The notes under the pieces are model-generated. The model saw nothing but the letters and a program-made list of their open reading frames with translations. It was not told the origin of the DNA and did not search any database. DNA of 64,000 bases from Streptomyces cavernae (GTDB lineage: Bacteria > Actinomycetota > Actinomycetes > Streptomycetales > Streptomycetaceae), in assembly GCF_004023625.1 (NCBI RefSeq), contig NZ_ML137711.1, forward strand, positions 188,993-252,992. Direction: 5' to 3'. The position numbers and the translations under genes were made by a program. Of the stretch, positions 34,431 through 43,053 are shown one piece after another (the stretch's first letter is position 1; each line of letters starts with the position of its first letter).

Positions 34431-35555
34431 ATGGGGCTCACAAGCAAGAAGGTGCTCGCGCTCGCGGTGCTGTTCGCCGTGGTGCTGTTCGTCGGCACGA
34501 TCCTGTTATGGCCGCGACTGGCGCGCCGGGACTGGCGGGCCGTCGGCGGCCGGGTCGCCCTGTTGCTGGCCACGCAGCTCGCCCTGTTCGCCGCGGTCGG
34601 TCTCGCCGCGAACCAGGCCTTCGGTTTCTACGCGTCGTGGGCGGATCTGTTCGGCCGGGAGTCCGGCGAGGGTGTGGTCGTCGACCACGGCGCGGGTGGT
34701 GCCGGACCCGGTGTGCGGGTGCTCGCCACCCAGGAGGTGAACGTGCCGGGCGGCGGGGTGCCCACGGTGGGCGGCCGGATACAGAAGATCCAGGTCCGGG
34801 GCGGGAAGACCGGTATCTCGAGTCCGGCGTACGTGTACCTGCCGCCGGAGTACTTCCAGCCGGAGTACCGGAAACGGACCTTTCCCACCGCCGTGGTGCT
34901 CACCGGGTATCCCGGCACCGCGGAGTACCTGATCAGGAAGCTGCATTACCCGCGCACCGCCCACCAACTGGCCAAGAAGGGCAGGATGCGGCCGATGATC
35001 CTGGTGATGCTGCGGCCGACGGTGGCACCGCCCAGGGACACCGAGTGCGTGGACGTGCCGCGCGGGCCGCAGACCGAGACGTTCTTCGCGGAGGACCTGC
35101 CCGAAGCCGTCTCCAGCCACTACAGGGTGAGCCCGAGGCCGGGCGGCTGGGGCATCATCGGCAACTCCACCGGGGGGTACTGCGCACTGAAGATCGCCCT
35201 CCACCACCCCGGGGTCTACTCCGCCGGGGCGGGGCTCTCGCCCTCCTACCGGGCGCCGGTCGACGCCACCACGGGCGACCTCTTCCAGGGGGACCGCCAA
35301 CTCAAGCGGCGTTCCGACCTGTTCTGGTATCTGAAGCACAGGCCCGCGCCGAACGTCTCCCTGCTGGTTTCCAGCAGCAAGCGCGGAGAAGGCAACTACA
35401 AGGACACGCTGAGGTTCCTCGATCTCGTCAAGTCGAAGTCCCCGACCAGGATTTCGTCGATCACCCTGGACAGTGGCGGGCACAACTTCAACACCTGGCG
35501 GCGGGAGATACCCGGCTCCCTGCAGTGGCTCAGTGGGCGGCTCACCGACAGCTGA
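34431..35555 (+). CDS. alpha/beta hydrolase, esterase (PF00756-like), membrane-anchored
   Basis: ATG 34431 follows GGGGGAAGCAG; 374 residues. Two N-terminal membrane segments (VLALAVLFAVVLFVGTILLW at 7-26, VALLLATQLALFAAVGLAAN at 43-62) precede an extracytoplasmic domain. The esterase fold has SSPAYVYLPPEYFQPEYRKR, the nucleophile elbow IIGNSTGGYCALK (GxSxG) and a late His in SGGHNFNTW; the acid is probably in the segment between. It resembles the esterase D/antigen 85-type family. Natural substrate unknown. It is divergent from the MprF-like gene with a small hairpin (34379-34401) before the start. Confidence 0.87.
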   Translation: MGLTSKKVLALAVLFAVVLFVGTILLWPRLARRDWRAVGGRVALLLATQLALFAAVGLAANQAFGFYASWADLFGRESGEGVVVDHGAGGAGPGVRVLATQEVNVPGGGVPTVGGRIQKIQVRGGKTGISSPAYVYLPPEYFQPEYRKRTFPTAVVLTGYPGTAEYLIRKLHYPRTAHQLAKKGRMRPMILVMLRPTVAPPRDTECVDVPRGPQTETFFAEDLPEAVSSHYRVSPRPGGWGIIGNSTGGYCALKIALHHPGVYSAGAGLSPSYRAPVDATTGDLFQGDRQLKRRSDLFWYLKHRPAPNVSLLVSSSKRGEGNYKDTLRFLDLVKSKSPTRISSITLDSGGHNFNTWRREIPGSLQWLSGRLTDS

Positions 35556-35620
35556 CACCGTCTTCGCAACGCTGGACGTCGTCGTCCAATACGCGGCGAC
35601 ACCCGTGGAATTCCCCCACC

Positions 35621-35687
35621 GGAGCGAGAAGGGGCCGGTAAGCGGAGGGAGAAGGTGCGGCATCCGGAGGGAGAAGGGCCCGGTGCC
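35621..35687. repeat. 22-23-bp imperfect triplet repeat after the esterase gene
   Basis: GGAGGGAGAAGG-type words begin at 35621, 35644 and 35666 with diverged 3' halves (GGCCGG.., TGCGGC.., GCCCGG..). They start 66 bp past the esterase stop. Confidence 0.55.
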
Positions 35688-35797
35688 AAGCGCGTGCCTC
35701 CGGTTGTGCCGAGCCCCCGGACCAGGCCTGTGGCCGAACGGAACGCCTTCCCGGACGGCTCCGAATGCGCCGGGAACCGCAATCGTCGTGGGACTAC

Positions 35798-35908
35798 CGG
35801 AGGACCGTGGTTCTACTGGAAGACGACAAGAAGCAGCAGAACGCGGACATCGCCCTTCCTGTCGTGAACGCGAAGGACGCCGGAAGCGTCGTGAAACTCA
35901 AGGATTGA
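35798..35908 (+). pseudogene. probable remnant of an osmoprotectant ABC substrate-binding protein gene
   Basis: A short frame after GGAGG (GTG 35807, stop 35906-35908) encodes 33 residues with VVLLEDDKKQQNADIALPVV and NAKDAGS. This resembles the C-terminal part of glycine-betaine/choline-binding lipoproteins (typically ..LEDDKK..PVVN..). Everything upstream in frame is unrelated, and the C-terminal helices after NAKDAGS are replaced by VVKLKD. I take it as a decayed fragment; a functional micropeptide is less likely. The surrounding 35556-36048 holds no other gene. Confidence 0.45.
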
Positions 35909-36048
35909 TCGAGAAGTGATCGCGGGGGGCGCTTCGGTCGCCGCCTCGGGGCGGAAGTTGGCGGCCAACGGTCAGGAGATGCTTCGCCGTAGCAGGTTTT
36001 TACCGGCTGGAGCACCAAGATTCGTCCACGCGCGGTAAGTTTCTGGCC

Positions 36049-37650
36049 ATGCCACGTGGACGTCATCGCCATTCGCCACCTTTGCACCGGTTGCTGCCAC
36101 CTTCAGCCATCGCAGGCGTCTCCGTCCTCTGTGCGGCCGGGCCCTGGTTGTTCTCGGAAACGATCGTGCTCCGCGGTCTGGCCGCCGGGGCCGCGGTGAC
36201 CGCGGTCGTGGGCGCCGTCGTCATGCGCCGCTGGGACGTCTTGGCGGGCAAGCGCGTCGCCGACCTCACGCGGGCACGCGTGAACGACGAGTGGCGCCAC
36301 GAGGAGCGGGTCGCCGAGCTGGAGACCGACCTGGAGGAGTCGCGCGAGCTGCGCGCCAAGCTGGAGCAGAAGCTGCGCTCCAAGCGGGCCGAGCTGGCGG
36401 GGTTGCGCAATGAGCACGCCGCGCTGCTGCGCCGGTACGCCACGGCGGAGACCGAGCGGGCCACGGCTCTGGAGGGGCGGCGCCTGCTGGCGATAGAGGC
36501 CGGGTCAGCCGGTCCGGAAGCGGACGAGGCACAGGTCTCCGAGGAGACCGAGTCGGCCACCGTCACCGCCGAGCAGACGGCGCCGGAGACGAAGACGGCG
36601 ACGACGAGCGGGCTCGCCTCGGAGCTGTTCGTCGCGGCCAACGCGGCCCTGGACCGGATGGCGCGACGGGAGTCTCCGGCGGCGGACGCGGACGCAGGCG
36701 CCGGCCCGGATGTGGACGCGGCTGCGGATTCGGGCGCGGATGCGGACGGTGTGGTCGGTGCCGCGGTCGACGCGGCCTCCCCGGCCTCCGTCGCCGATGT
36801 GGCCCCGGTGGGTGCCGGCGTTGACGATGACGCTTCCGTGGACGACGACGCGTCCGCGGACCCGGTCACCCCTGTCCCCGTGCAGAACGGTCTCGAGGCC
36901 GAGGCCACGGGGGAGCTCGTGGACGAGTCGGACGCGCTGTCGGCGATCGATTCGGGAGCAAGGGACGCAGGAGAAGCAGAGGAAGTAGAGGAAGCAGGCG
37001 AAGAAGAGGCCGGAGCGAAGGCCGAGTCGGAGGCGGAGACGGACAAGGCCGTCTCGGACCACACCGAGACGGGCGTCGTGGCGTCCCAGGCTCCTGCGGT
37101 CACCGTGCCCGACGCATCCCGCTCCGGCGCCTCCGCGAACGCCTCGGTCGCCACCCGGCGAACCCCGGCCCCGGCGCAGCGGCGTCCGGTGAAGGGCGGG
37201 CCGCCCACCAACGGCGGCTCCCGGCAGGGCGTTCCCGTCGCCGAGGAGGAAGAGGCCCAGGGGCAGCCCGAGGCGGCCGGGCACGAGCGCGCGGCCGCCA
37301 CGCCCGCGGAACGCCGTGCCCTGCCCTCCGGTCACTACACCGTGCCCACGGCCGTTGCCGTCGTCCCGGCCGCGCCCGAGCGTCGCAAGTCGCTGATCGG
37401 CGGGTTCGACTTCTTCGGCACCCAGAAGGGCGCGGGCGCGGCGCAGCCGGACGCGTTGGACGCCGTGCAGAACGAGGACCTCGCGGACGTGGTCGGCCAG
37501 GAGGCACTGACGCTGCACAAGGCCGAGTCCGAGGCCGGCTTCAAGGCGGCCGACGACCAGGCCCGCGGGGTCGGCCAGGTCATCGACCTGACCGCGCACG
37601 ACGAGACGGAACAGATCGACGTGGCGGAGTTGCGGAGTGCCGTTTCCTGA
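36049..37650 (+). CDS. membrane-anchored coiled-coil protein with acidic disordered tail
   Basis: The 533-residue product has an N-terminal membrane region (SVLCAAGPWLFSETIVLRGL then AAGAAVTAVVGAVVMRRW, about residues 25-62), a charged coiled coil at about 75-145 (ELETDLEESRELRAKLEQKL, KRAELAGLRNEHAALLRRYA) and about 300 residues of Ala/Asp/Glu/Val-rich low complexity. A short ordered motif SLIGGFDFFGTQ appears near 445. No enzyme domain is seen. Similar proteins occur at this place in Streptomyces; their function is unknown. A -10-like TAAGTT lies 7 nt before the ATG. The next gene overlaps its end by 14 bp. Confidence 0.75.
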   Translation: MPRGRHRHSPPLHRLLPPSAIAGVSVLCAAGPWLFSETIVLRGLAAGAAVTAVVGAVVMRRWDVLAGKRVADLTRARVNDEWRHEERVAELETDLEESRELRAKLEQKLRSKRAELAGLRNEHAALLRRYATAETERATALEGRRLLAIEAGSAGPEADEAQVSEETESATVTAEQTAPETKTATTSGLASELFVAANAALDRMARRESPAADADAGAGPDVDAAADSGADADGVVGAAVDAASPASVADVAPVGAGVDDDASVDDDASADPVTPVPVQNGLEAEATGELVDESDALSAIDSGARDAGEAEEVEEAGEEEAGAKAESEAETDKAVSDHTETGVVASQAPAVTVPDASRSGASANASVATRRTPAPAQRRPVKGGPPTNGGSRQGVPVAEEEEAQGQPEAAGHERAAATPAERRALPSGHYTVPTAVAVVPAAPERRKSLIGGFDFFGTQKGAGAAQPDALDAVQNEDLADVVGQEALTLHKAESEAGFKAADDQARGVGQVIDLTAHDETEQIDVAELRSAVS

Positions 37651-38155
37651 CGGCGCGCCGACGCGTGTCGTCGAGGTCCCCGCAGGCGGTGTTCCCGTAC
37701 TGCGGGACCAGTTGATAGCCGTGTGCGCGCAGGCCTTCGGCGGGCCGCCGTGGAACGAGTCGCCCGCCGGTGCCGTGCGAGGTGCCGATCTGGCGGTGGA
37801 CGCCGCCGTCAAGAAGCCCGGCTTCCGCTTCGTCGCGGCGCTCGATGCCGAGGGCGCGTTGGTGGGGTTCGCGCGGGGGCACTTCGACGACTACTGCGCC
37901 CGGTTGTCGCCGGCCGCCGACGACATCAGCCTCGCCTGGGAGTTGGCGGACATCGCCGTGGCCCCCGCACACCAGGGGCGGGGGCTCGGGCACATGCTCC
38001 ACAACGCGGTGCTCTACTCCACGCCCGCCCCGCGGCTGCTGATCACTCTGCCGGTCCCCAGCCTTCGTGACCGCTACGCGCGTTGGGGCTGGCGGGCCTT
38101 GTCGGAGGACATTCGGGACGGTGGGTCACGAATGGTGCTGATGCGGCACGGCTGA
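37637..38155 (+). CDS. GNAT family N-acetyltransferase
   Basis: GTG 37637 lies inside the end of the preceding gene, in another frame; 172 residues. The GNAT fold is shown by RFVAALDAEGALVGFARGHF, strand 4 WELADIAVAPAHQGRGLGHM (Q/RxxGxG/A acetyl-CoA site) and a late strand YARWGWRALSED. Substrate unknown. The overlap suggests cotranscription with the coiled-coil protein. It is convergent with the PH-domain genes, with a minisatellite between. Confidence 0.85.
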   Translation: MPFPDGAPTRVVEVPAGGVPVLRDQLIAVCAQAFGGPPWNESPAGAVRGADLAVDAAVKKPGFRFVAALDAEGALVGFARGHFDDYCARLSPAADDISLAWELADIAVAPAHQGRGLGHMLHNAVLYSTPAPRLLITLPVPSLRDRYARWGWRALSEDIRDGGSRMVLMRHG

Positions 38156-38239
38156 GGGTGTGTGCGGTGGCGGTGGCATGGGTGAGAACGCGTGCGCCGC
38201 CGATCCACGCCTTCTCAGCCCGCCTGCCCGGTGCGATCC

Positions 38240-38347
38240 ATCCGGCTCATGCCGACCATCCGGCTCATGCCGACCATCCGGCTCATGCCGACCATCCGGC
38301 TCATGCCGACCACCCGGCTCATGCCGACCATCCGGCGCATGCTGTGC
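38240..38347. repeat. 18-bp tandem repeat (minisatellite), six copies
   Basis: ATCCGGCTCATGCCGACC is repeated at 38240, 38258, 38276 and 38294, with single changes at 38312 and a degenerate copy at 38330. The units adjoin without spacers, so it is not CRISPR. All frames stay open through it because 18 is a multiple of 3, giving hexapeptide repeats on either strand. It lies between the convergent stops at 38155 and 38391. Confidence 0.93.
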
Positions 38348-38390
38348 AGCCCGAGCATGCCGCACAGCCCGCCCATGCCGTCCAACTGAC

Positions 38391-39884
38391 CTATGCCATC
38401 CAGCGGTCCGGCAGCGCCACCCGGCGCCCCGTCCGTGACCGGTCGGCCTGGGACCGCCACAGTTCCGCGGCCTGACCGGCGTCCCGGAGCCGGGCCGTCA
38501 CCGTCTTGTTCGCCCCGGTGTCCACGTGCACGTGCGCCAGCCGCTTGCGGCGCATCCACGGGCCCTGTTCGTAGCGCACGCTCTGCACCTTCGCGTGCGG
38601 TACGAGGGCCAGATGAGGACTGAGCAGTCCGTGCCGGGCGGCGAAGACCGTGTCCGTGACGGCGATGCCGTAGCCGCGCCACCAGAAGGGCATGCACCAG
38701 CCCGCGCGGCGCGGTGGCCGGGACAGTGCGGCCGGGACCGTCACCCCGGGCAGCACCTGCTCGATCACCGCCTGGGCCACCTCGCGCGGAGCGACCGGCA
38801 CCAGCAGGGAGTTGGACGACCCGGCCACGTCCAGTTCGACCCGGACCCAGCCGCGTCGCCGCCACAGCAGCGGTTCGACGATCCGCACGGTCTGGATCCG
38901 TCCGGGCGGCACCGTCTCGTGGGCCCGGTCGAGCAGCCCGTGGTCGACCCGGAGTCCGTCCGGGGACTCGCCGACCGTCCAGTCGTACTCGCCGACGTAC
39001 CGTCCCACGGTGTTCGCGCCCGCGGCACCCAGCAGCGGAAGCGCCGTCGCCAGGACCGACCACACGCTGTGCGTGGCGAGCCACAGCAGCGCCGGCACGG
39101 TCAGCGCGGCGACCAGCATGCCCCAGGTGCCGGCGGTCAGCACCAGCGACAGCGCCAGCATCTTCGGCGGCACGTGCAGCAGTTGGCGTACCGGTGCCTC
39201 GCCCACCTCGTGCGCCGTCTCCGGGGCGAAGCCGGCGGCGCGGGCGAGGAGTTCCGCCCGCAGCGTCCGCGCCTCCGTCTCGCCCAGGAACGCCAGTTCG
39301 TCCTTGGCGTCCGTGCCGATGACGTCGAGTTTGAGCTTGGCGACGCCGACGATCCGGGCCAGCAGCGGCTGGGTGATGTCGATCGCCTGGATGCGTTCGA
39401 GACGGATGTGCGCGGTGCGCCGGAAGACCAGCCCGGTCCGGATCCGCAGTTCGCTGTCGGTCACCGCGAAGTGGGTGAACCACCAGGTCAGAAAGCCGTA
39501 CAGGGCAGCCGCCGGCACCAGGACGGCGAGCCCGACCAACAGCGTGGTCATCGTGAGCCGGGTCAGCTGACGCTGGGTCCGGTCGGGGTCGTGCAGGGCC
39601 CAGCCGATGACCACGGCTATGGGCGCCCACGCCCGTCGCAGCGGGGTGACGGGATGCAGTCGCCGCTCGATGGGTTCCTTCGACCGCTTCTGCTCCTGCG
39701 GATCCTCCTGCTCCTCATGCTCCTTCGGACTCTTCTGCTCCTTGGGATCCTCCTGCTCCTTCGGATTCTGCGGCGCCAGCGGCTGCTGCGGCTGCTGCGT
39801 CTGCTTCGGAGCCGCAGCAGGCGCCTTCAGTTCCTTCGGCTCCAGCGCGGGCACGGCCTCACCGTCGCCCGGTGAGGTGCTCAC
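38391..39884 (-). CDS. bacterial PH domain (bPH2/DUF304, YdbT-like) membrane protein
   Basis: GTG 39884 overlaps the stop of the upstream PH gene (GTGA); 497 residues. Residues 20-65 are a charged, Lys/Glu/Gln/Pro-rich low-complexity segment (KEQ/KEH repeats). Two pairs of membrane helices and at least two bPH2 domains follow: FAVTDSELRIRTGLVFRRTA..RIQAIDITQPLLAR, then VDHGLLDRAHETVPPGRIQTV and a third-like YGIAVTDTVFAARHGLLSPH..AKVQSVRYEQGP. YdbS/YdbT-type pairs in Bacillus protect against bacteriocins. Coupled to the next gene upstream; role here inferred. Confidence 0.85.
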   Translation of the reverse strand: MSTSPGDGEAVPALEPKELKAPAAAPKQTQQPQQPLAPQNPKEQEDPKEQKSPKEHEEQEDPQEQKRSKEPIERRLHPVTPLRRAWAPIAVVIGWALHDPDRTQRQLTRLTMTTLLVGLAVLVPAAALYGFLTWWFTHFAVTDSELRIRTGLVFRRTAHIRLERIQAIDITQPLLARIVGVAKLKLDVIGTDAKDELAFLGETEARTLRAELLARAAGFAPETAHEVGEAPVRQLLHVPPKMLALSLVLTAGTWGMLVAALTVPALLWLATHSVWSVLATALPLLGAAGANTVGRYVGEYDWTVGESPDGLRVDHGLLDRAHETVPPGRIQTVRIVEPLLWRRRGWVRVELDVAGSSNSLLVPVAPREVAQAVIEQVLPGVTVPAALSRPPRRAGWCMPFWWRGYGIAVTDTVFAARHGLLSPHLALVPHAKVQSVRYEQGPWMRRKRLAHVHVDTGANKTVTARLRDAGQAAELWRSQADRSRTGRRVALPDRWMA

Positions 39885-40591
39885 AGGCCCGCCGATCGTG
39901 CTTCGCCCAGTTCGGTGAGCCGGTCGCGCAAGCGCTCGGCCTCCTCGGGCGCCAGGCCCGGGATCCGTGCGTCGGTCGCCGCTGCGGCCGTGTGGAGTTG
40001 CACGCTCGCCAGGTTGAAGTGCCGTTCCACGGGCCCCGAGGTCACCTCGACCAGTTGCAGCCTGCCGTAGGGCACCACGGTCTCCTCGCGCCACAGCACA
40101 CCCCGGCTGATCAGCAGGTCGTCCGCGCGCTCGGCGTACCGCCAGGAGCGCCAGTTGTGCCCCAGCATCGGCCAGCCCCATGTCAGCAGGGCCAGCGGGA
40201 GCAGGGCGAAGGCCGCCCAGGCGGGGCCGGCGAGCAGGCCCGGGAGCAGTGCGGTGCCGATGGTCAGCGGCACCAACCACACCAGTAGCAACAGCCGCCG
40301 CATCCGCAACACCCTCACCGGAAGCCCTACCCAGCGCGGCTCCGTCTGCGCACCCATCGGGTCCTGCGTGCCGACGTCACCGGCCGGACTCCCCGAGCCG
40401 GCCCCGTTCCCCGCGCCACCTGAGCCGGCTCCGTTCCCCGAGCCCGCTCCGTTCCCCGTGTCGCCCGAGCCCCCCGCGCCGCCCGATCCTCCCCGACTTC
40501 CCGGGCTCGCCACGTCCCCTGGAGCGCCCGAGTCCTCCGGGCTCCCCCCGCTCTCAGCGCCGCCCCCGGCGTTCGCGCTCCCCGTCTCCAT
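39881..40591 (-). CDS. bacterial PH domain (YdbS-like) membrane protein
   Basis: The 236-residue protein has a Gly/Ser/Ala-rich N-terminus (residues 1-75, with repeated GNGAGSG), two membrane helices ([40 protein letters not shown]) and one bPH2 domain: [59 protein letters not shown]. This is the short partner of the YdbS/YdbT pair; the long partner follows by a 4-bp overlap. ATG 40591 is close to the divergent nuoD gene, 31 bp away. Confidence 0.87.
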   Translation of the reverse strand: METGSANAGGGAESGGSPEDSGAPGDVASPGSRGGSGGAGGSGDTGNGAGSGNGAGSGGAGNGAGSGSPAGDVGTQDPMGAQTEPRWVGLPVRVLRMRRLLLLVWLVPLTIGTALLPGLLAGPAWAAFALLPLALLTWGWPMLGHNWRSWRYAERADDLLISRGVLWREETVVPYGRLQLVEVTSGPVERHFNLASVQLHTAAAATDARIPGLAPEEAERLRDRLTELGEARSAGL

Positions 40592-40622
40592 GCCGCAAGC
40601 CTACGTAGGGGAGACTGTGTCC

Positions 40623-41783
40623 ATGACGCCCATGACGCCCACGACACAGACCACGGTCGGTATCGGTGGGGCCGCGGAAAGCACCGACATGGTGCTCAAC
40701 ATCGGCCCGCAGCACCCGTCCACGCACGGGGTGCTGCGGCTGAGGCTGGTGCTGGACGGCGAGCGGATCCAGCACGCGGAGCCGGTGATCGGCTATATGC
40801 ACCGGGGCGCGGAGAAACTCTTCGAGGCGCGCGACTACCGCCAGATCATCATGCTCGCCAACCGGCACGACTGGCTGTCGGCCTTCTCCAACGAACTCGG
40901 CGTCGTCCTCGCCGTGGAGCGGATGCTCGGCATGGAGGTCCCCGAGCGCGCCGTCTGGACCCGTACCCTGCTCGCCGAGCTGAACCGGGTCCTGAACCAC
41001 CTGATGTTCCTCGGCTCGTACCCGCTGGAGCTCGGCGGCATCACCCCGGTCTTCTACGCCTTCCGGGAGCGCGAGGAACTGCAGAACGTCATGGAGGAGA
41101 TCTCCGGCGGGCGCATGCACTACATGTTCAACCGCGTGGGCGGCCTCAAGGAGGACCTGCCCGCCGGATGGACCTCCCGCGCGCGGCACGCCGTCGCCGC
41201 CGTACGGTCGCGCATGGACGTCTTCGACGATCTCGTGCTCGGCAACGAGATCTTCCGCGGGCGAACCCGGGACGTGGGCGTGCTCGCGCCCGAGACGGTG
41301 CACGCCTACGGCGTGAGCGGCCCCATCGCGCGCGCCTCGGGCGTCGACTTCGACCTGCGGCGCGACGAGCCGTATCTGGCGTACGGGGAGCTCCAGGACG
41401 TCCTGAAGGTCGTGACACGGGAGGAAGGCGACTGTCTCGCCCGCTTCGAGTGCCTCCTGGAGCAGACGCACAACGCGCTGGACCTCGCGGACGCCTGCCT
41501 CGACCGGTTCGCCGAACTGCCCCCCGGGCCGATCAACCAGCGGCTGCCGAAGGTGCTCAAGGCCCCCGAGGGCCACACGTACGCGTGGACTGAGAACCCG
41601 CTCGGCATCAACGGCTACTACCTCGTCAGCAAGGGCGAGAAGACCCCGTACAGGCTCAAGCTGCGCTCGGCCTCCTACAACAACATCCAGGCGCTCACCG
41701 AACTGCTGCCGGGCACGCTGGTGGCGGACATGGTGGCGATCCTGGGGTCACTGTTCTTCGTGGTCGGGGACATCGACAAGTAG
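40623..41783 (+). CDS. nuoD: NADH-quinone oxidoreductase subunit D, orphan paralog
   Basis: ATG 40623 follows GGGGAG at 9 nt; 386 residues. Complex I 49-kDa signatures: [52 protein letters not shown] and [20 protein letters not shown]. The subunit forms part of the quinone site. No other nuo genes are near, so this is the second, stand-alone copy known from Streptomyces (nuoD2). A MidA/NDUFAF7-type methyltransferase gene converges on it; in humans that enzyme methylates NDUFS2 at the Arg equivalent to Arg61 here. The stop codon lies in a tandem repeat. Confidence 0.93.
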   Translation: MTPMTPTTQTTVGIGGAAESTDMVLNIGPQHPSTHGVLRLRLVLDGERIQHAEPVIGYMHRGAEKLFEARDYRQIIMLANRHDWLSAFSNELGVVLAVERMLGMEVPERAVWTRTLLAELNRVLNHLMFLGSYPLELGGITPVFYAFREREELQNVMEEISGGRMHYMFNRVGGLKEDLPAGWTSRARHAVAAVRSRMDVFDDLVLGNEIFRGRTRDVGVLAPETVHAYGVSGPIARASGVDFDLRRDEPYLAYGELQDVLKVVTREEGDCLARFECLLEQTHNALDLADACLDRFAELPPGPINQRLPKVLKAPEGHTYAWTENPLGINGYYLVSKGEKTPYRLKLRSASYNNIQALTELLPGTLVADMVAILGSLFFVVGDIDK

Positions 41784-41848
41784 CGGATCGCAAGTAGCGG
41801 ATCGCAAGTAGCGGACCGCGAGTAGCTGATCGACAAGTAGTGGATCGA
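41778..41848. repeat. 14-bp tandem repeat starting at the nuoD stop codon
   Basis: AAGTAGCGGATCGC occurs at 41778 and 41792, with variants at 41806, 41820 and about 41834. The first copy contains the last codon and stop of nuoD (AAGTAG), so the repeats multiply the stop codon downstream. Confidence 0.88.
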
Positions 41849-41864
41849 CGAGCGGGGGACCCGT

Positions 41865-42935
41865 TCACGGTGCATCGGTGACCGGCGGATCGGTGACCGG
41901 CGGATCGGTGAGCCGCGGATCGGTGACCGGCGGATCCGCGAGCAGGGGCCCGATGCCGACCGGCTGGAGCAGCCAGCCGAAGTCGCCCAGGCCGCCGAGC
42001 GCGGTGAGTTCGGCGGCCGCGCCCGCGGTGGACAACTCCCGTACGTACCCCGCCGGATCCGTGGTCGCCAGGGCGAGCGGCGGCCGCTCCCCGGTCACGC
42101 CCAGGGCCCGCAGTGCCGCCCGCTGGGTGAGCAGCCGGGCCCCGGGAAGCGCGCAGGCGTCCAGGGCGACGTGGGCGGTGATGTCACAGGAGCCGTCCGG
42201 CACGGGCACGGTCTCCCTGCCCTCACGGAAACCGGTCAGCGTCCCGAAGGGCGGCCGGGTCTCCCGGAAGTGCGCGTAGTCGACGGCGACCGCGAGACCG
42301 CGCCGAAGGCCCCGTACCGCCGACGCCCATGCCGTGTCCCTGGGGATGCCGATCTCGGCGCGTGCGCCCGGAACGGGTGCCGGCGGCCACCAGCGCTCCA
42401 GCCACTCGGCGTCCGCTCCGGAGACCGGGTGCCCGAGGCGTTCGGTGCCGTCGGCGTGTACGAGGACGACGCGCGCCACACCGTCGGCGTCCGCCTCCAC
42501 GACGTCCAGGGGCACGTTGTCCAGCCACTCGTTGGCGAAAAACAGCCCCTCGACGTCCTGGGGTGGTGTGACGTTCCACTCGATCCGGTCGTCCAGGGAC
42601 GGGGGCCGCCCGGCGATGTCGACGCCGTACGCGCGCGTGCGGGACACGACCTCCTCCGGGAGTGCCGAGAGGACGCCCGACACCAGTTCACCGCGGCCCG
42701 CGCCCATGTCCACGAAGGTGAGCTCCGGGGGGTGGTCCAGCGCCTTGTCGACCCGGAGCAGCAGCCGGGCCACCGCCCCCGCGAACAGCGGTGACACGTG
42801 TACTGAGGTCCTGAAGTGGGCCGCAGGGCCCTCCGGGCGGCGGTAGAACCCGTCCGGCCCGTAGAGGGCCTCCTCGGTCGCCCGCCGCCAGGTGCGCCAC
42901 TCGTCCGTCGTCATGTCCGCGGTTCCGTCCGTCAT
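41865..42935 (-). CDS. MidA/NDUFAF7-type (DUF185) SAM-dependent methyltransferase
   Basis: The 356-residue protein has the DUF185 pattern: [20 protein letters not shown] (residues 25-44), [19 protein letters not shown]-binding [10 protein letters not shown] at about 75, [40 protein letters not shown] and [15 protein letters not shown]. The human homologue methylates an Arg of the NuoD subunit. Here the gene converges on an orphan nuoD, so the same pairing is plausible. The C-terminus is a (DPPVT)n repeat. ATG 42935 lies 6 nt after TAGCCT, so leaderless expression is likely. Confidence 0.88.
   Translation of the reverse strand: MTDGTADMTTDEWRTWRRATEEALYGPDGFYRRPEGPAAHFRTSVHVSPLFAGAVARLLLRVDKALDHPPELTFVDMGAGRGELVSGVLSALPEEVVSRTRAYGVDIAGRPPSLDDRIEWNVTPPQDVEGLFFANEWLDNVPLDVVEADADGVARVVLVHADGTERLGHPVSGADAEWLERWWPPAPVPGARAEIGIPRDTAWASAVRGLRRGLAVAVDYAHFRETRPPFGTLTGFREGRETVPVPDGSCDITAHVALDACALPGARLLTQRAALRALGVTGERPPLALATTDPAGYVRELSTAGAAAELTALGGLGDFGWLLQPVGIGPLLADPPVTDPRLTDPPVTDPPVTDAP
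41872..41931 (-). repeat. 15-bp coding repeat at the methyltransferase C-terminus
   Basis: GGATCGGTGACCGGC is repeated four times in frame (41872, 41887, 41902, 41917; first and third diverged), giving DPPVT pentads just before the stop. It begins 23 bp from the unrelated nuoD-end array. Confidence 0.85.
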
Positions 42936-43053
42936 GGGGTCAGGCTAGGCATCGGGATCACCGCGGTCTCCACCTTGCGGAGTATGCGCCCTGACCATGG
43001 ATCGGCCCTCCGGTTGACCCGGGCACACACTGCGCGTACCTACTCTGGGTTAC

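Noticed and set aside
38240..38347. Possible CRISPR array
   Set aside because: Units are 18 bp and directly adjoining, with no spacers, and no cas genes are near. It is a minisatellite.
38215..38390. A repeat-containing (GMSRMV)n C-terminal extension of the PH-domain protein
   Set aside because: That frame is different from the PH-domain frame, which stops at 38391; a frameshift would be needed and nothing supports one.
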